A stretch of 64,000 bases of DNA from Tausonia pullulans (lineage: Eukaryota; Basidiomycota; Tremellomycetes; Cystofilobasidiales; Mrakiaceae), in contig OX637629.1 in the NCBI GenBank assembly GCA_951802195.1, positions 124,001-188,000 on the forward strand, in the 5' to 3' direction. Positions within the stretch are counted from its first letter, which is position 1; every line of letters begins with the position of its first letter. A model generated the notes under the pieces. It did no database searches and was not told the DNA's origin. It saw only the letters and a list, made by a program, of their open reading frames with translations. Below, one piece after another: positions 1 through 12,171 of the stretch. Made by a program: the position numbers and the translations under genes.

Positions 1-3000
1 CCGAGATGGAGTCCCAGAGCATGGTCCGCTGGGGCCGACCAGTCCGCCCTATCACCATGACCTCCACGGACAAGCTCGCTGAGTGGCCGCCGCGCAGCGC
101 TCCAGGGCTCGCGCAGGAGCGGAGAGTTTGGGCGCCCGATATCGCTCTGCGCTGGTTGAGAGTGCTGGCGAGGTGGAGGAGCTGCGGTCGGTGCTGCCAT
201 GGACGAATGGGGTCGGAGCAAAGCGGACTGAAGAGCCATACGGGCGTGAGAGGCCTATTCGAAAAGAGCGGGAAGATCACTCACGTGCGACACGCTTCGC
301 GGCTCAATTCGCTGGAGGAGGAAGGGAGGTCGAACCCCCAAGCCAGCCTTCAGAGGATAATAAACCAGGTTAGGGAGTGAGGGGAATGCTGGAGGAACCA
401 CGGAAACTCACTTCGGCTACGGAGATCGATCGCGGCCGGAGAACAGTGCCAGGGGCGATGTCAAAGGCGGGCGAAGGCTCAGCGGCGATCAATCCATCGC
501 GACGTTCCAGAGTTCGGGCAGGCGGAATGGTCTGGGTGGAGCGATAGGGCAGGAGGCTGGGAGACGAGGGCGAGGAGGTGAAGGTACTGTGCAAAGATAT
601 AGGCATTGGCATGAGGGTTGGGGAAACGTTGTATTTGATCTACTCACGAGGGAAGAAGAGGCATCCCCCTCGACACGGCTGTGCCATCCTCCTTAACTGC
701 CCCAGGTTCCCTCAAGACTGGGTAAAAGTCCAGATCGGGCTTCCTCGACCGCATGGGAGGTGTCTCCCCTTGTCCACGAGCAAAGATTGGATACTTGGAG
801 TCTCTCCACCCAGTGGGTGGGCCGATCGCAGCTGCGTCGACCGCGTTGAGTCCTCTGATGGGAGCTGAGGAAGCGCCGGCGGCGGAGCTGGATGACGCCT
901 GTGTACGACTTGGGTGGCCATGATGGTGAGTTCGGTCCCGAGGACGAGCTCCATGTGAACGAAGAGAGGATGCAGCCGTGAGGGCTGCTCGTCGAGTCGT
1001 CTCGCTCAGACTCCATCGTCGTCGAGCTGGTCCCGGAGCGGGAGGGGCAAGGCGAGCAGCAGCAGGTACTACCGGTGGAATGGCTCGTAGATCATCGACA
1101 ATGACCACAGGTTGAGGAGGTGCCATCGCTGCTGTGGCCGAAAGAGCGCGCTTGTGACCGCCTTCGAAGCCGCCGCCAGTTGGCGCCGCTGGAACCGCCA
1201 GAGGTCAGGGTCAGTCACGTTTAAAACTTTCTCTCTCGGGGCTCGATCGGAAGTTTAAAGACATACGCGGGGACTGGAGATCGTGCGATGGCGGAGGAGG
1301 CAGCGCTCTGGATCTCGAAGGGAACTTCCACTTCTGAGGGTCTTGTTGAGGCATGACAGAGAAAACAGGGTGGTTTTGGGGAGTAGGGAAGGCTGGGACA
1401 TCTGGAGGAGGCGCTGATGCCGGACCCAGGGACATCCCAGCTGGGACGGGGACGTAGATGATTCGAGGAGGCGGCGGTTGCTGAATAATGGTGGTTGTCG
1501 GGGGAGGAACGGAGGAAAGAGGAGGAGGAGGAGGAAGAGGAGGAGAAGGAGGTAGCGGCCGTGTCGTGGCTGCGGCGCGATTGGATGAGGATGATAAGAG
1601 CTGGGATGGGTGACGATGCTCCACTTTCGAACGGGCCGACGAAGAAGGGAACTTAGAGGACGGCCTCTGTGCCCTCGACGTGTCAGAGTCCGCTTCAATG
1701 GAGCTCGCCTCGGAAGGAGATCGCGATTTTCTGTGAGGGGAAGACCATGTCGGTGAACCAAGCGGTGAGAGGGGGGGCGATGGAGGGAGTCGAGGAAGGG
1801 CATGAGATGAGGCCGGGCCAGACACCGAGCGTCGCCGATCTGACGACGATGGAGGTTTCAGCGAGTCGGCAAGGGCTGTCGGTACCAGTTGCGCGTTGTT
1901 GTTAGCAGATCGAGTGGGATCCGTAGCCCCCCAACGCCGGAGCTCGGCGAGGAGCTGCAGAAGAACGCCACGTGGTAAGTTTAAGATCGCACGTAGATTC
2001 AGCAACGGTCGCACCTCTTCTCTGCCTTGCTTCCGACCCTCGGCCCGGGCGTCTCGGATACGGAGCTCCTCGTGATATCTGTCGAGCAATGTAACAAGTT
2101 AGCAGCCACACAGATGGCTCAAAATCGCACAGACTCGCCGAATGAGCCTCTCCATCGTCTCCTTCCCCCTCGCCTTGACATCCTCCAAGTCCTTCCTTGC
2201 TCGTCTCGCCTCCGCACGTTCCCTCGCCAGCGCTTCTTCAGCAAGGGAAAGCTCCTCCCGAAGATTTAGCGCTGCAAGCCGCTGCTCGGTCGCCTTGACG
2301 GCTTCGATGCCAGCGTGGATGATGGACGCAGCGTGGTAGGTTTGGGCATCGCGGAGCTGGCGGGTGAGGGACTTGACCTGAAATGGGGCGGAGACAGCGT
2401 GAGTTGCACTGAACCTTGGCTTGTATTCGACGAGGAAAGGGAGTGCGGACTACAAGTGCGTTCTGGAGAGCGAGGTCCTGAGTTGTCGTGAGCTCGATCT
2501 CACGACGACGGCTCTATGAAGCCACGGGCAATTTGAACCCCCAGCCGGTCAGTGTGGAACTGTGAGGCGAGACATCATATAGACCCACCGACTTGGTCCG
2601 CTCGTACTGCTGCCGAAGGAGGTCGTTCCTCATCTTCTGCATGCCCTTGCTGAATTAACCACGCATGGCGGAGAGTCAACGTTGGTGTACGAAGACAGAC
2701 TAGGCCCCCGCGGTCAGCGACTGACAGTCTCGCCCTATCCCCTGTCCTCGCAACCCTCTGCCCCTCAGTTTGTTCCTCCCAACTCCCATACAGCTCTCTC
2801 TCCTCTTCTTCCTCTCCATGGATGAACCCCCCCGCGTACGCATCGCCGTCGTCGACGCGTGGCCCCCGGTGCAGCACTAACGACCCCTCATCGAATGCGC
2901 GGCTCCCTCCAGGCCGCTCGGAAACGGCCGAGGACGCGTCATAAGACGCATAGAGCCCTCCATCTCCTGGCGGGATGGCAGGGTTGGAAGAAAGATGCTG

Positions 3001-3285
3001 CTGAGAATGGTAGGGCATCGCCGTCGCTGGTACTTCTGAAAGAGGGGTGGCGATGACGGGGGGGCAAGTCGCCATCGTCCGCTGCTGCTGGACTTGCGGG
3101 AGTGGGAAAGGTTGAGATTCCTGGTACGGACGAGGGGAGGAAAGGGCAATGGACCAAAAGTTCTCTAGGAAGCGGGACCTGTCGCGTAGAGAGATGGAAA
3201 GGCAGTGCTAAGAGAAAGGTTTAAGACGCATGCTGGCGAGCGAGGCGAACGCACTGGTCGGGGTCTGGCTGGGTCGGGAGGCCAT
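1..3285 (-). CDS. Hypothetical coiled-coil, proline-rich protein, 3' end beyond window
   Basis: I do not recognise this protein. The ATG at 3285 (MASRPSQTPT) is followed by introns that keep frame. An acidic exon (about 3092-2755) leads to a Glu/Arg/Gln-rich coiled coil built from exon 2645-2589 (GMQKMRNDLLRQQYER), an exon near 2510-2455, and exon about 2380-2139 (RQLRDAQTYHAASIIHAGIE). It continues at 2078-1267 (YHEELRIRDARAEGRK), where it turns into a Ser/Pro-rich low-complexity region with polyproline runs. After a GTATGT intron (1266-1189) the frame continues from 1188 to about 651, then in exons about 596-410, 367-285 and from 254 down to base 1. There is no stop before the edge, so the C-terminus lies outside. 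One intron (2138-2079) uses a GC donor. The coiled coil followed by a disordered Pro-rich tail suggests a scaffold, but this is only inference. Confidence 0.6.
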
Positions 3286-3923
3286 CTCGAGAGAGCTGAC
3301 GCTGGGGAGGTTCTGTTGTCATGAGATATCAAGCGAGGGAATTACTCATTGACAGAAGAGGTGGAGAGCGACGGAAGGTCGAGGGCCGAAGAGAGCGAAG
3401 GGGCGAGGGAGACAATGACGGTCGGAGGGCAGGAACAAAGACTGTCGGCAGCGACGGGGTGGAGCTTCTTCATTCAACAGGGGTTTCATGGAAGGGCGGA
3501 GTTTCAGCAGGCAAGATGAGCAGGAAGATACGCTCTATGATAGTCCTTCTTGGCAACGGAATGAGGTGATTGCGCATCTGAGAGACGGCAAGAGCGAGAC
3601 GAAGGAGACTGAGATGGCGAGATGGAGATGTGGCAGGCATGAGCGCCACAACTTGGCGCAGCAATCAAGAGGCCGTTCCGAACATGCAACTTCTCTGCTC
3701 TCATTCCAAGGAATCCTTGCTATCTTGACCTCGCTGTCCTCGACAGCCCGTCTGGCAAAAGCAAAGGTTTGCGCGCGGCCCCCCCAACGACACGCTCAGC
3801 CATCACCGTCGCCTACGCGTCGTGGCTGTTTCACATTCGACCAAGACGCAACATTCATGCGTTGGATGTTTGTGTGGTGTGCGTAAAAGTTCGTTTCCAT
3901 CCATTTCTACCTGCTCCAACTCC
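3286..3923. other. Intergenic, promoter side of the coiled-coil gene
   Basis: This lies between the stop of RPB8 and the start of the coiled-coil gene; both run leftwards. Several short open frames occur on both strands, but none has convincing splice partners or protein-like composition. I see no RNA gene or repeat in it. Confidence 0.5.
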
Positions 3924-4719
3924 TCATTTCCGGATGAGGCAGTAGACGTTCTCCCCGAGGACGATGTTGCTCAGGTGACGATGGCTACCGCGGAGCGCCA
4001 TGAGGAGACCGCCGAAAGAAATGTAGACGGTGCTATGGAGGAGAGGAGAAAAGGAAGAGAGTGTATCAGCTGACGATGCGGGTGAGGCACGAGGCACGGG
4101 TTGGGGGAGGGAGCGCGCGTCCAAGAGGCCATGATCGACGCGTCTGACAGTGGGGGAAGGTGGAACGCACGCATCCTTGTCCGGGCCTCCAACATCTTCA
4201 AACTTGTAGATCTGTGGCGACGAGTTCAGATAACCAGAGAGTCAGCCCACCACAGAGCAGAGCAAGTATGGAGCGAGTGTGCGACGCGCCTTGCCATACG
4301 TGACGTAGTCAAAGTCCGCCGCCAGCCCCTGGTCACCCCCCCGCCAGGCTTCCCGACGATCCTGGTCGGATCCCTCCTCACCAGCCTTGTCATCGTCACC
4401 ATGGAGGGTCGAGGCGAGGAGGACGGTGATGCGGTCGCCGGCGGCGAGCGGGTAGACGTCGAAGTTGACGTCGAGCGTCAGGCTCATTGAGAGCGCCGAC
4501 GAAGAGGCCTCTATCCGAGAAACTAGGGGGCGGAGATCAATCGTCGGTCAGCCCCAGTCAGGAGGGACATGCAGCAGGACTGAGGCCCGGCTCGGCTGGC
4601 TAGCCGTCGAGCTGTCGAGCTGTCGACGATATCTACGGACCACGGTCGAACTTCTTGCCTCCCTTGTCGACGGAGGACACGACAAAGAGGTCGTCAAAGA
4701 GCTTGCCGTCGGTGGACAT
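3924..4719 (-). CDS. RPB8: RNA polymerases I, II and III shared subunit RPABC3 (Rpb8)
   Basis: Rpb8 is a small OB-fold subunit common to all three nuclear RNA polymerases. The start MSTDGKLFDDLFVVSSVDKG matches the family N-terminus. It is followed by RIEASSSALSMSLTLDVNFD, the DFDYVTYGK motif, IYKFEDVGG, and the conserved end SFGGLLMALRGSHRHLSNIV / GENVYCLIRK. Four exons fit in phase: 4719-4641, 4522-4290, 4211-4171 and 4032-3924. They total 462 nt (153 residues plus stop), the usual length for the family. The intron after YGK starts with GC rather than GT, and only that junction restores the conserved YGK-IYKF join. The tail has the invariant Gly-Gly-Leu-Leu-Met. Identification is very secure; exon ends rest on conserved sequence plus splice signals. 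Confidence 0.95.
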
Positions 4720-5832
4720 GGTGCGAGGCCTGGGAGAAACGGTGAGGGATGCGAAGGGGGTAAGACCGCTGTTTAGGGAGGCTTCGTCGAGGGACCTGTC
4801 CTTGCGGGAAGAGTCGAGGAAAGGGAGGAGCAGAGGTGCGCGCCCCGACCTTCTGCCCGCGCTGCAGCTTCCCCTCAAAACTGTCTCGCTGCTGCTCTCT
4901 TCCTGCTTCCAACATCCATCTCTTCTCGCCCCTCTCGGTCTAGGGTCTTCTGGTCACCGTGAGTCTTTGCTTCTGCATCCTATGTCTTCGTTGTGTTCCC
5001 CATCGCCCCCCCCTCCCCCTTTCCCTCTCTTTTCTCTCGTGATGAGCCTTTTGTCGCCCCAGTCAGAACGAGCGGTCTCAACCCCCGCCTTGTTGATTCG
5101 ACTAGCTCTTGCCAAAAGATGCGCTTCTGAATCCTCTTGACCCTCAATCCGATCTTTGTGTGCTTGACTTGTATCGAGGACGACGTCGCTGACTCGCTCG
5201 CTGCTTGTCTCGTTCTAGAGCCTGAGTTTTCAATCAGTGCTGGCCACAGAGACCCTCTCTTCGTTCTTATATTTTCCCAGGTTAGTACTTTTTGCTTGAT
5301 TCTAGTCTTGAGTTTGCGAAAGGAGCACGCAAGGAGTCCGAGCAAGCCCGGGCGGCAGGATGGCAATGATGATACACAATCACCTTTTCAGAGTAATCCA
5401 AATGGAGATGCTGAATTAGATGCTCTTAAGAACGGCTATCTGAGCTTCTACTGTCCTGTCTCGTGTCCTTGGCTGCTCGTTCCCATGCATGGTGTTCGTC
5501 CTGAAGAGATCGAGACGCTGACTTGGATGTCTCGGTCTACAGCTTTTGTCTTCATAATTATCTCGCCTCAATGATACCATGTCTCCATGCCACCTGTTAT
5601 CTTGTTCTGAAAGTCCTCTTGTGCACGCGATGCGAGATCAAACGAGAGAGAAGCCACTGTCACGTCACAAGGGCGTCCGTCGTTCGCTGGCTCTTTCGGC
5701 GGGCATCCGAGTTGCACGCGGCTCGTCCGGCCATGCCTCCTCCATGGCCAGCACTCGACCACCCACCACCATCACCTCGCTCACCAACCCCCTTCCGCTC
5801 TCCTAACCCCCGCCGTTTGTCTAGGCCACACG
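4720..5832. other. Divergent promoter region between RPB8 and SEC24
   Basis: This 1.1 kb lies between two divergent housekeeping starts and is pyrimidine-rich near SEC24. A TCTAG just before the SEC24 ATG could be the acceptor of a 5' UTR intron. I find no supportable gene; open frames here read as low-complexity or are interrupted. Confidence 0.5.
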
Positions 5833-8800
5833 ATGCCGCCCCGACGAGCTCGGGTCGTCGACCCCTCTCTTCTCCCGCCGCCCGACCAGCAACAGGCCCA
5901 GTATGGGGCTGGCCCTCACGCGCCGGCCTACGATCCGTCGTATGGCCATCAGCAACCGCACGGCGCCCCATACAACCCCTACACCCAGCAGCAGCAACAG
6001 CAGCAGCAGCAGGGCCAGCCCGACTACTACGCCCAGCAGCAGCAAGACCAGGCTCAGTACGGCGCGCCTTCCCCCCAGCACTTCCAGCCGCCAGTGCTGC
6101 ACCAGCAGAACCAGCAGCAGCAACCGTACCCAGACCAGCACATCCCCCAGCCACCCCATAGTACGGGCGCGAGCTACCGCGGTGGCGCCGCCGGAGGTGT
6201 CGGTGGTCCTGGTGGAGCGAGAAGCAAGATCGACGCCGAGTCGGTCCCGAGCCCGGTTGCCGTGCTTGCGAGCGATCAGGAGCTCTACGAGGGCGAGGAC
6301 GGCTATTTCCTTTCTGGGGAAAACATGGGCGTTGTTCCTCTCAGTGGCACGCAGTTCAGAGCAATTGATCAGGGTGAGTGTGTTGAGATCGTCGGGAGAG
6401 AGCTAGGGCCCGCCCTCCAGCATCATCGATGAGGACTGACGTCTCCTTCACGCCTCCTCCTTGGCCTCTGTCTCTTCCTCTTCAGGCAACTCAACGCCAG
6501 CACACATCCGCCTGACGACGTACAACGTCCCCGCCTCGCAGGATCTCGCGACCTCCTCCCACATCCCCTTCGGCGTTGTCGTCCAGCCGTTTGCCCGGCA
6601 TCGGTCTGACGAGCACCCGGTCCCCGTCGCGCGTTTCGAGGGGGGACGTGGCCCTCCCAGATGCGCAAAATGCCGGGGTTACATCAACGCCTGGTGTCGC
6701 TTTGCGAGGGATGGCATGTTCTGGCACTGCAACCTCTGTGGCAAGGAGAACTCCGGTGAGTGGTGCGCTCGTCGCGGTTGAGCTCGCTCTCTTTCTTTCT
6801 TTCGCTCGACGCGTCCCTCCCATCTCACCCTCCACGCCTCCCCCTCCCAGTCCACTCCGACTACTACGCCCAGACCCAGCGCGACGCGTACGGCAACGAG
6901 GTCCGCCTTGATATCGCCGAGCGCCCCGAGCTCACCTCAGGCACCGTCGATCTCGTCGTCCCCGAAGAGTATTACTTCCTTAACTCGCCACCGACGACCC
7001 TCCCGGAACTCAACGCCCTCCCTTCCAACCCTGCCTCGTTGTCCTCAGCCGCAGCGCGCGCCAAAGAGTCATCAACGGGCTTCCTGAGTGGCGTCACCAG
7101 CGGTGACAAGGACACCTTGGACTTTGGCGTCAAGCCTGAGGGTCTCATCGCCGGCCTCGCTCTAGGCGAAGCCAACCGCAAGGACCCCCGTCCACCCGTC
7201 CCGTTGCGGAGGGTGTTTGCGCTCGATGTGTCTTGGAACAGCGCGAAGAGCGGCCTCGTCCGCGAGTGGTGCGAGGGCCTGCGGAGGACGCTGTTTGCGG
7301 ATGAGGAAGGTGGGGAGGAGAGCGAGGAGGGCAGCAGCGTCGTGGTTGTTGGTGGAGCTGAATCGGAGGAGCCAACCAGGAGAAAGCCAAGCAGGCTTCC
7401 GCCTGGCTGCAAAATCGCGATCGTGACGTTCGACCGCTCAATTCAGTTCTATGACTTCTCGGGTGGCAGGGAGATTGCCGAGATGCTCGAAGTGGGCGAC
7501 ATCGATGACGTTTTCCTGCCACTCTCCCCCGACGCCTTTTTTGTCGATCCGGCTGATGCTCGGTGGGTCTCATCGTTCTCTCTTGAAGTGTGCTCTTCGC
7601 TGACGTACATCCTCAAACCTGCAGCCAATCCATCAACACCCTCCTCAGCTCGCTCCCAAACATGTTTGCCGACTCGCCCCACAGCGACGCTATCCTCGGA
7701 CCGGCGCTGCAGGCCTCGCTGCTCTCGCTCTCTCGCACTGGCGGTCAAATCAACATCTTTCAGACAGCGCTTCCCTCCGTTGGCCCCGGAGCGCTCAAGC
7801 CAAGGGACGAGACCAAGTTTGAGCGTACAGACAGGGAGAAGACGCTCTTTGTGCCGCAGGACATCTGGTGGCGCAACCTCGCCGAGGATTGCGTCGATGC
7901 AGGCGTGGGAGTCAACATGTTCCTTTTCCCGATGCAATACATCGATGTTGCAACGATCGGTGAGCCCTGGGCCCGGCCAACCGAGTGCCAGTGCAACTTT
8001 GCTCACTCCCTTCATTCACAGGCATCCTTCCCGCCGTCACTGGCGGCGACCTCTTCTATATGCCCAAGTTCGACCCCGTCCGGACCGGTGGCCGGCTCCG
8101 CGCCGCACTCGAACAGGTCGTCCACCGCGAGACGGGTACCAATGCCACAATGATCATCCGTTGTTCGACCGGTTCGTCCTTCCCTTATCTTCCCCTCGAT
8201 GAGCTTCGGCATCTGAAGCCGCTACCTCGCCCTTCAGGCCTCCGCGTCGACGAACACTTTGGCAGCTTCCTCCAGCGCGGCCTCAATGACCTAGAGTTTG
8301 GCTCGGTCGACTCGGACAAGGCCATTGCCGCCTATCTCCGGCATGACGGTTCGGGCTCGCTCGACGAGCGTCGGCCCGCAGCGATCCAGGCGGCTCTGCT
8401 CTACACGAGTCAGTCGGGCGAGCGAAGGGTCCGGACGGTCAACATCCAGGTGCCCGTGACGAGCTTGATTGGCAATGTCTTCCGCTTTGCCGACATTGAT
8501 GCAGTGACGACGCTCCTGATGAAAGAGGGTCAGTCCGACCATCAGCTGGACCTTCATATATATACTGACATCCCCTTGATACAGCCATTGATCACGCCAC
8601 GGTCAAGATGCTCCCGACTGTCCGGGAGGACCTCACCCGGCGCTGCGTCAAGCTTCTTGCCTCGTACCGTCGCAACTGCGCCCTCGGCTCGCCTCCTGGC
8701 CAGCTCATCCTGCCTGAGTCGTTCAAGCTACTCCCGTTGTATACGCTGGCGATGCTCAAGTCCAAGGCCCTCAAGGGCGGCAACATCATCTCGGACGTCC

Positions 8801-9531
8801 GGGTCGCGTACATGCGACACCAGCGGAATCTAGGCGTTGCGGCGACGATCCAGTTTCTCTACCCTCGGATGGTCGCCCTCCATGTCCTTAGGGACGAGGA
8901 CGGCATTCCCGTCGGCGATTACGGCCGGATACCTACGCCGCCGCTCATGCGCTGCAGTTACTCGTGGATGGAACCGCACGGGGCGTACTTGCTTGGTGAG
9001 CTTTCCAGTATCGTCTGCTCGCCTCCTCGCTGGACTTCGGAGTTGACATCTCACCCGGTCACTTTCAGTCAACGGCGAAGTCGCCATCATCTGGCTTGGC
9101 TCGGCCGTCTCCCCTCAGATCCTGGACGATCTCTGGGGCGTTGACGACCTCCAAAACCTCGATGTCCGGATGTCGAGTCTCCCCCGGCTGCCCACGCGGC
9201 TCTCGGTTCAGGTCCGCAACATTCTTGCTCACTTCTCCGAGCTCGCCGGACGGGAGCTGCCTGTAATCCTCGCGAGGCAGAACGCGGATGGGAGCGAGTT
9301 GGACTTTGCCAACATGCTTGTAGAGGACAAGAACAATGGCGAGCTCAGCTACCCGGACTGTGAGTTTGGCCTCTCAAGCTATGTCCTCTTCCACTTGGAA
9401 ATTGAACCTCTTCGCTTGCTTTAGACCTCATGCACTGCCATCGCAAGATCACGGAGGAGGTGCGCGGCCAGTCGGAGAAGGGCGATGGGCAGGGTGGTTG
9501 GAACCAGTGGTTCGCCGGGGGAGGGTCGTGA
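5833..9531 (+). CDS. SEC24: COPII coat subunit Sec24
   Basis: Sec24 is the cargo-binding subunit of the COPII coat on vesicles leaving the ER, where it partners Sec23. The N-terminal ~140 residues are disordered and Gln/Pro-rich with polyQ runs. Then come the Sec23/Sec24 zinc finger (RCAKCRGYINAWCRF...WHCNLCGKEN, four Cys), the trunk starting at FALDVSWNSAKSGLVREW, the beta-sandwich and helical parts (LLASYRRNCALGSPPGQLIL), and the gelsolin domain near the end (GAYLLVNGEVAIIWLG). Nine exons join in frame: 5833-6373, 6486-6755, 6851-7562, 7625-7959, 8022-8171, 8238-8528, 8585-8995, 9069-9359 and 9425-9531. Their 3,108 nt give 1,035 residues, slightly longer than usual because of the N-terminus. 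The ATG at 5833 is the first in frame after a CT-rich leader. Confidence 0.95.
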
Positions 9532-11454
9532 GCTCAATCTTGAATCTTTCCGGGCCCGGATTATATAAAGAGAGATGAGGCAATCCAGACAGAAGAGGTC
9601 TGGGCGTGCGCATACACGCGCGCAAGAAGAGACAGAGAACAACAAGCTCTCCTCTATGTTGCTGTTTTTGAGTACAAAAGCGAGTGTGTTTGATCTCTCC
9701 GCCAGACCATGCGAAGGGGCCAGTTCGAATGTGATCTCTCTTCGAGCGACGGTTCTAGAAGGAGACGCAAGAAGGGTCGTCATGGCGACTCCAAAACTCC
9801 AGCTGCTCCCCTCTAAAAAGGCAGCGAACGCGCGTCCAGCTTTGCTCCATCAGACCACCTCCCTCCCTCCTACTCCCTCCGTTCCCCTTACCCTCCTCTT
9901 CCCTCTGATGACCACCTTGTGACCGCTGTCCAGCAACGCCCTAACCCTATTCAGGTTTGTATGCTTTCCTTTTTCCCTCCAACACCTGTTCTCTCCAGAC
10001 CGGCCCTTGCCTGCTTTTGACCGCGTTTACGCGGCGCTCTTGCCTGCTCGCCTCACCGCGCTCCTCAACATGATGACTTCAACTTTTATTCTCTCCCCGT
10101 CCTATCGACCATGCCGAGACGACAGAGCTGGGGGGGTTCGCACCCTCCCACGGTCTCCCGCAAGGGAGGCCATTCTTTTGGGGCTTGCCAGCCTCGTTTT
10201 GCCTGATTCCTTCCACAGCCTCCGTTCTTGTGTGCTTTCCTGTGTGATTGGGCTCGTTGCTGACGACGCTGTTCCGATCGCCTGCAGATTTTCCGTTTTC
10301 AGCTGCTCAGCTCTCCAAGTCCTGTCTGCGCTAACACGTGAGTGTCCTGTCTCTTTCTCCACTTGCATCACACGCCCCCCTCCTCCCCTCCCCTCCCCCG
10401 CCTCTTCAAAGATGCAACCATAAGTTTTCCTACTTCGCAGTTTCCTCCCTACGTTTCTCTTGCCGCAAGCTCGAGTCTCCCCTCGGGGAGCCACCCCGCG
10501 CTCTGCCTCCGGCATTGGGCTTCTTCCCCGCTGTCTCCCTTTCTCGGCGTCGGTCTTCGAACCCCTTCGCCTTGATGAGGGCCGCCTCAGTTCTGCTCAC
10601 CTCCCCTTCTCCTTGGAGAGGGGTTGACGGTGGGGAGGGCTTTGATGGCGCGTGGCGGGTTGATGGAGGCCCGTTGGAGGGTCGCCCAGCTGGGCGACGG
10701 GTGGGAACGAATGAGGGCCCAATCTTCCTTGGATGTCTGAGACCCCCCATAACAATATCCTTCTATCTTCGATGTGCTTGCTACTTGGTCGAAGGAACAA
10801 GGCACTGACTTGATCGCCTTCGTTGTCCTTTCATCAGATCGGCTCTTTCTGCTGCAACGTTTTTCGTTATGTTTATCCATGCTACTTCCATCATGACTCA
10901 GCTTTGTCTCGAACATTCAGTCAGGCTCTATTAGCCTTCCTTCGTCCAGGATTTAGCAAAGAACTCGAAGCGCGAACAGATGGTTCCAACCGGGTTCTTC
11001 CCACTCTCATCTCTCCACGTGCATGCATGCCTCGGTCCGCCCATCTGCAGGAAGCACCAGCGAAAGAAAGACGCGCCGAAGCCAAGGCAAGGCTTGGTTC
11101 AGGCTTGCTTGTCGTCCATTCATCCAACCAGCTCGCCTCGATGGCGCCACGCTACAACGACTCCCCGCTGTCGGGGCGGGCCAATTAGTCTCCATATGGT
11201 CCAGGGAGACCACCGCCAGCCAGGCCTGGCGCATCATATCATGCTTTCGTTACGGCCATCGACGTGTAGCAGCCATTCGTACCACCAGAACCTCGGATGC
11301 CCGGCTCAGGCAGGTGGTACACTGTCCCTTTCGGACCGTGCCCTCGGCCGGAGAGGTCGAATGTTACTTCAAGTCAGATCGCGCCGGAGAAGATGCGCGA
11401 CGAGGACAGACATCGCCCAAGCCAGATCAAACGGGCGAGGCGCCCCGGACTGGG
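9532..11454. other. Intergenic region, no gene found
   Basis: This lies downstream of SEC24 and next to the tRNA-linked repeat. A good TATA-like string (TTATATAAAG, 9561-9570) sits just after SEC24, but the ATG at 9575 is too close to be driven by it and the 115-codon frame there is not protein-like. CT-rich tracts occur around 10380-10410. From about 11000 to 11454 the sequence continues outward from the 482-bp repeat without matching its second copy. It may be more of the same element or unrelated DNA. Confidence 0.4.
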
Positions 11455-11936
11455 TCCCACTTCATTCGTGGGACGACGCTTGGTGTCCACGAGAGGGACA
11501 GACAGTACTGGTGAATGAGAGACACCAGCGGCTGAGAAGCTCGTATCTCTGCACGCACGCAATTTTCACTCTTCCACAAAGAAGGAGATGTCACATCAGG
11601 ACATGGTAACATGACAATCTGCTCGTTGTGGACGGCGGTGCGCTCGATTCAGGCGCGTTTTTGGATGTCAGGCCGCGTCTGATACAAGAAAGAATCGAAA
11701 CGACTCGGACTGGGGTGCCTACGGTTGACGTCCACGAAAGGAACGATACTCGGAACCCAAAAGGATGTTTATTGACCGAGAAGCTTGTGTCAGCCAACAA
11801 CGAACAACGTTGCCCTGGGGGTGAACGTAAAAGGCTGGCGCTGGAGATGCCACTCGTCGTCCTTCAACCACCGGCCGCTATATACCTTCACACCACTGCC
11901 ACCGCCAACGTCAGCGCCCCGGGGACGAAAAATCTT
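11455..11936 (-). mobile_element. Copy A of a tRNA-linked element (possible LTR-type fragment)
   Basis: Read on the minus strand from the 3' end of the tRNA gene, this 482-base block matches 31552-32033 nearly base for base with the same length. It begins with a GTCCCCGGGGCG palindrome a few bases after the tRNA terminator. It carries a TATA-like GTATATAGCGG and an AATAAA about 170 bases in, then TTGTATCAGACGCGG, which resembles the primer-binding site complementary to initiator tRNA-Met. That order would suit an LTR followed by a leader. No gag, protease or polymerase coding is visible, so if it is a retroelement it is a broken, non-coding fossil. The high similarity of the two copies suggests recent duplication. 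Family not assigned; a plain tRNA-flank duplication is an alternative. Confidence 0.45.
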
Positions 11937-12010
11937 AGACCAACGTGGGACTTGAACCCACAATCTCCTGATTCGTAGTCAGACGCGATAACCAATTTTG
12001 CCAGTCGGCC
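11937..12010 (-). tRNA. tRNA-Arg (anticodon ACG), copy A
   Basis: The 74-base gene folds as a full cloverleaf. The acceptor stem GGCCGAC pairs with GTTGGTC, the anticodon stem TCTGA pairs with TCAGG around the loop CTACGAA (anticodon ACG), and the T arm is GTGGG-TTCAAGT-CCCAC. The A box (TGGCAAAATTGG) and B box (GGTTCAAGTCC) are present, and a T run for Pol III termination follows (AAGATTTTT). It has no intron and is identical to the copies at 31478, 32080 and 49943. Confidence 0.93.
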
Positions 12011-12091
12011 AGAGGGATAGAGAGGAAGGGAAGAGGAAGAAGGAATCGAAACTTCCACTTCCTTGATGGGACGACCGCACAGTGGTCTGTT

Positions 12092-12098
12092 TATATAT
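12092..12098 (+). promoter_or_regulatory. TATA-like box upstream of the small spliced gene
   Basis: TATATAT lies about 75 bases before the ATG pair at 12172/12175, a reasonable distance for a core promoter with a short leader. It is the main non-coding support for the next gene. The divergent tRNA gene ends at 12010, so the string lies between the two. Confidence 0.4.
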
Positions 12099-12171
12099 CG
12101 AGCAAAAGAGGCGACCGTCGCTTTGTCCTCTCACCCTTCACCCTCATCGAGTCGCTGGCTGGCGCTCAGAG

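Noticed and set aside
2520-2588. tRNA in an intron of the coiled-coil gene, hinted by GGGGGTTCAAATTGCCC
   Set aside because: The T stem does not pair well and there is no acceptor stem or anticodon arm.
9561-9922. Gene driven by the TATA-like string at 9561
   Set aside because: The only good ATG is five bases after the string and the encoded peptide has no protein-like features.
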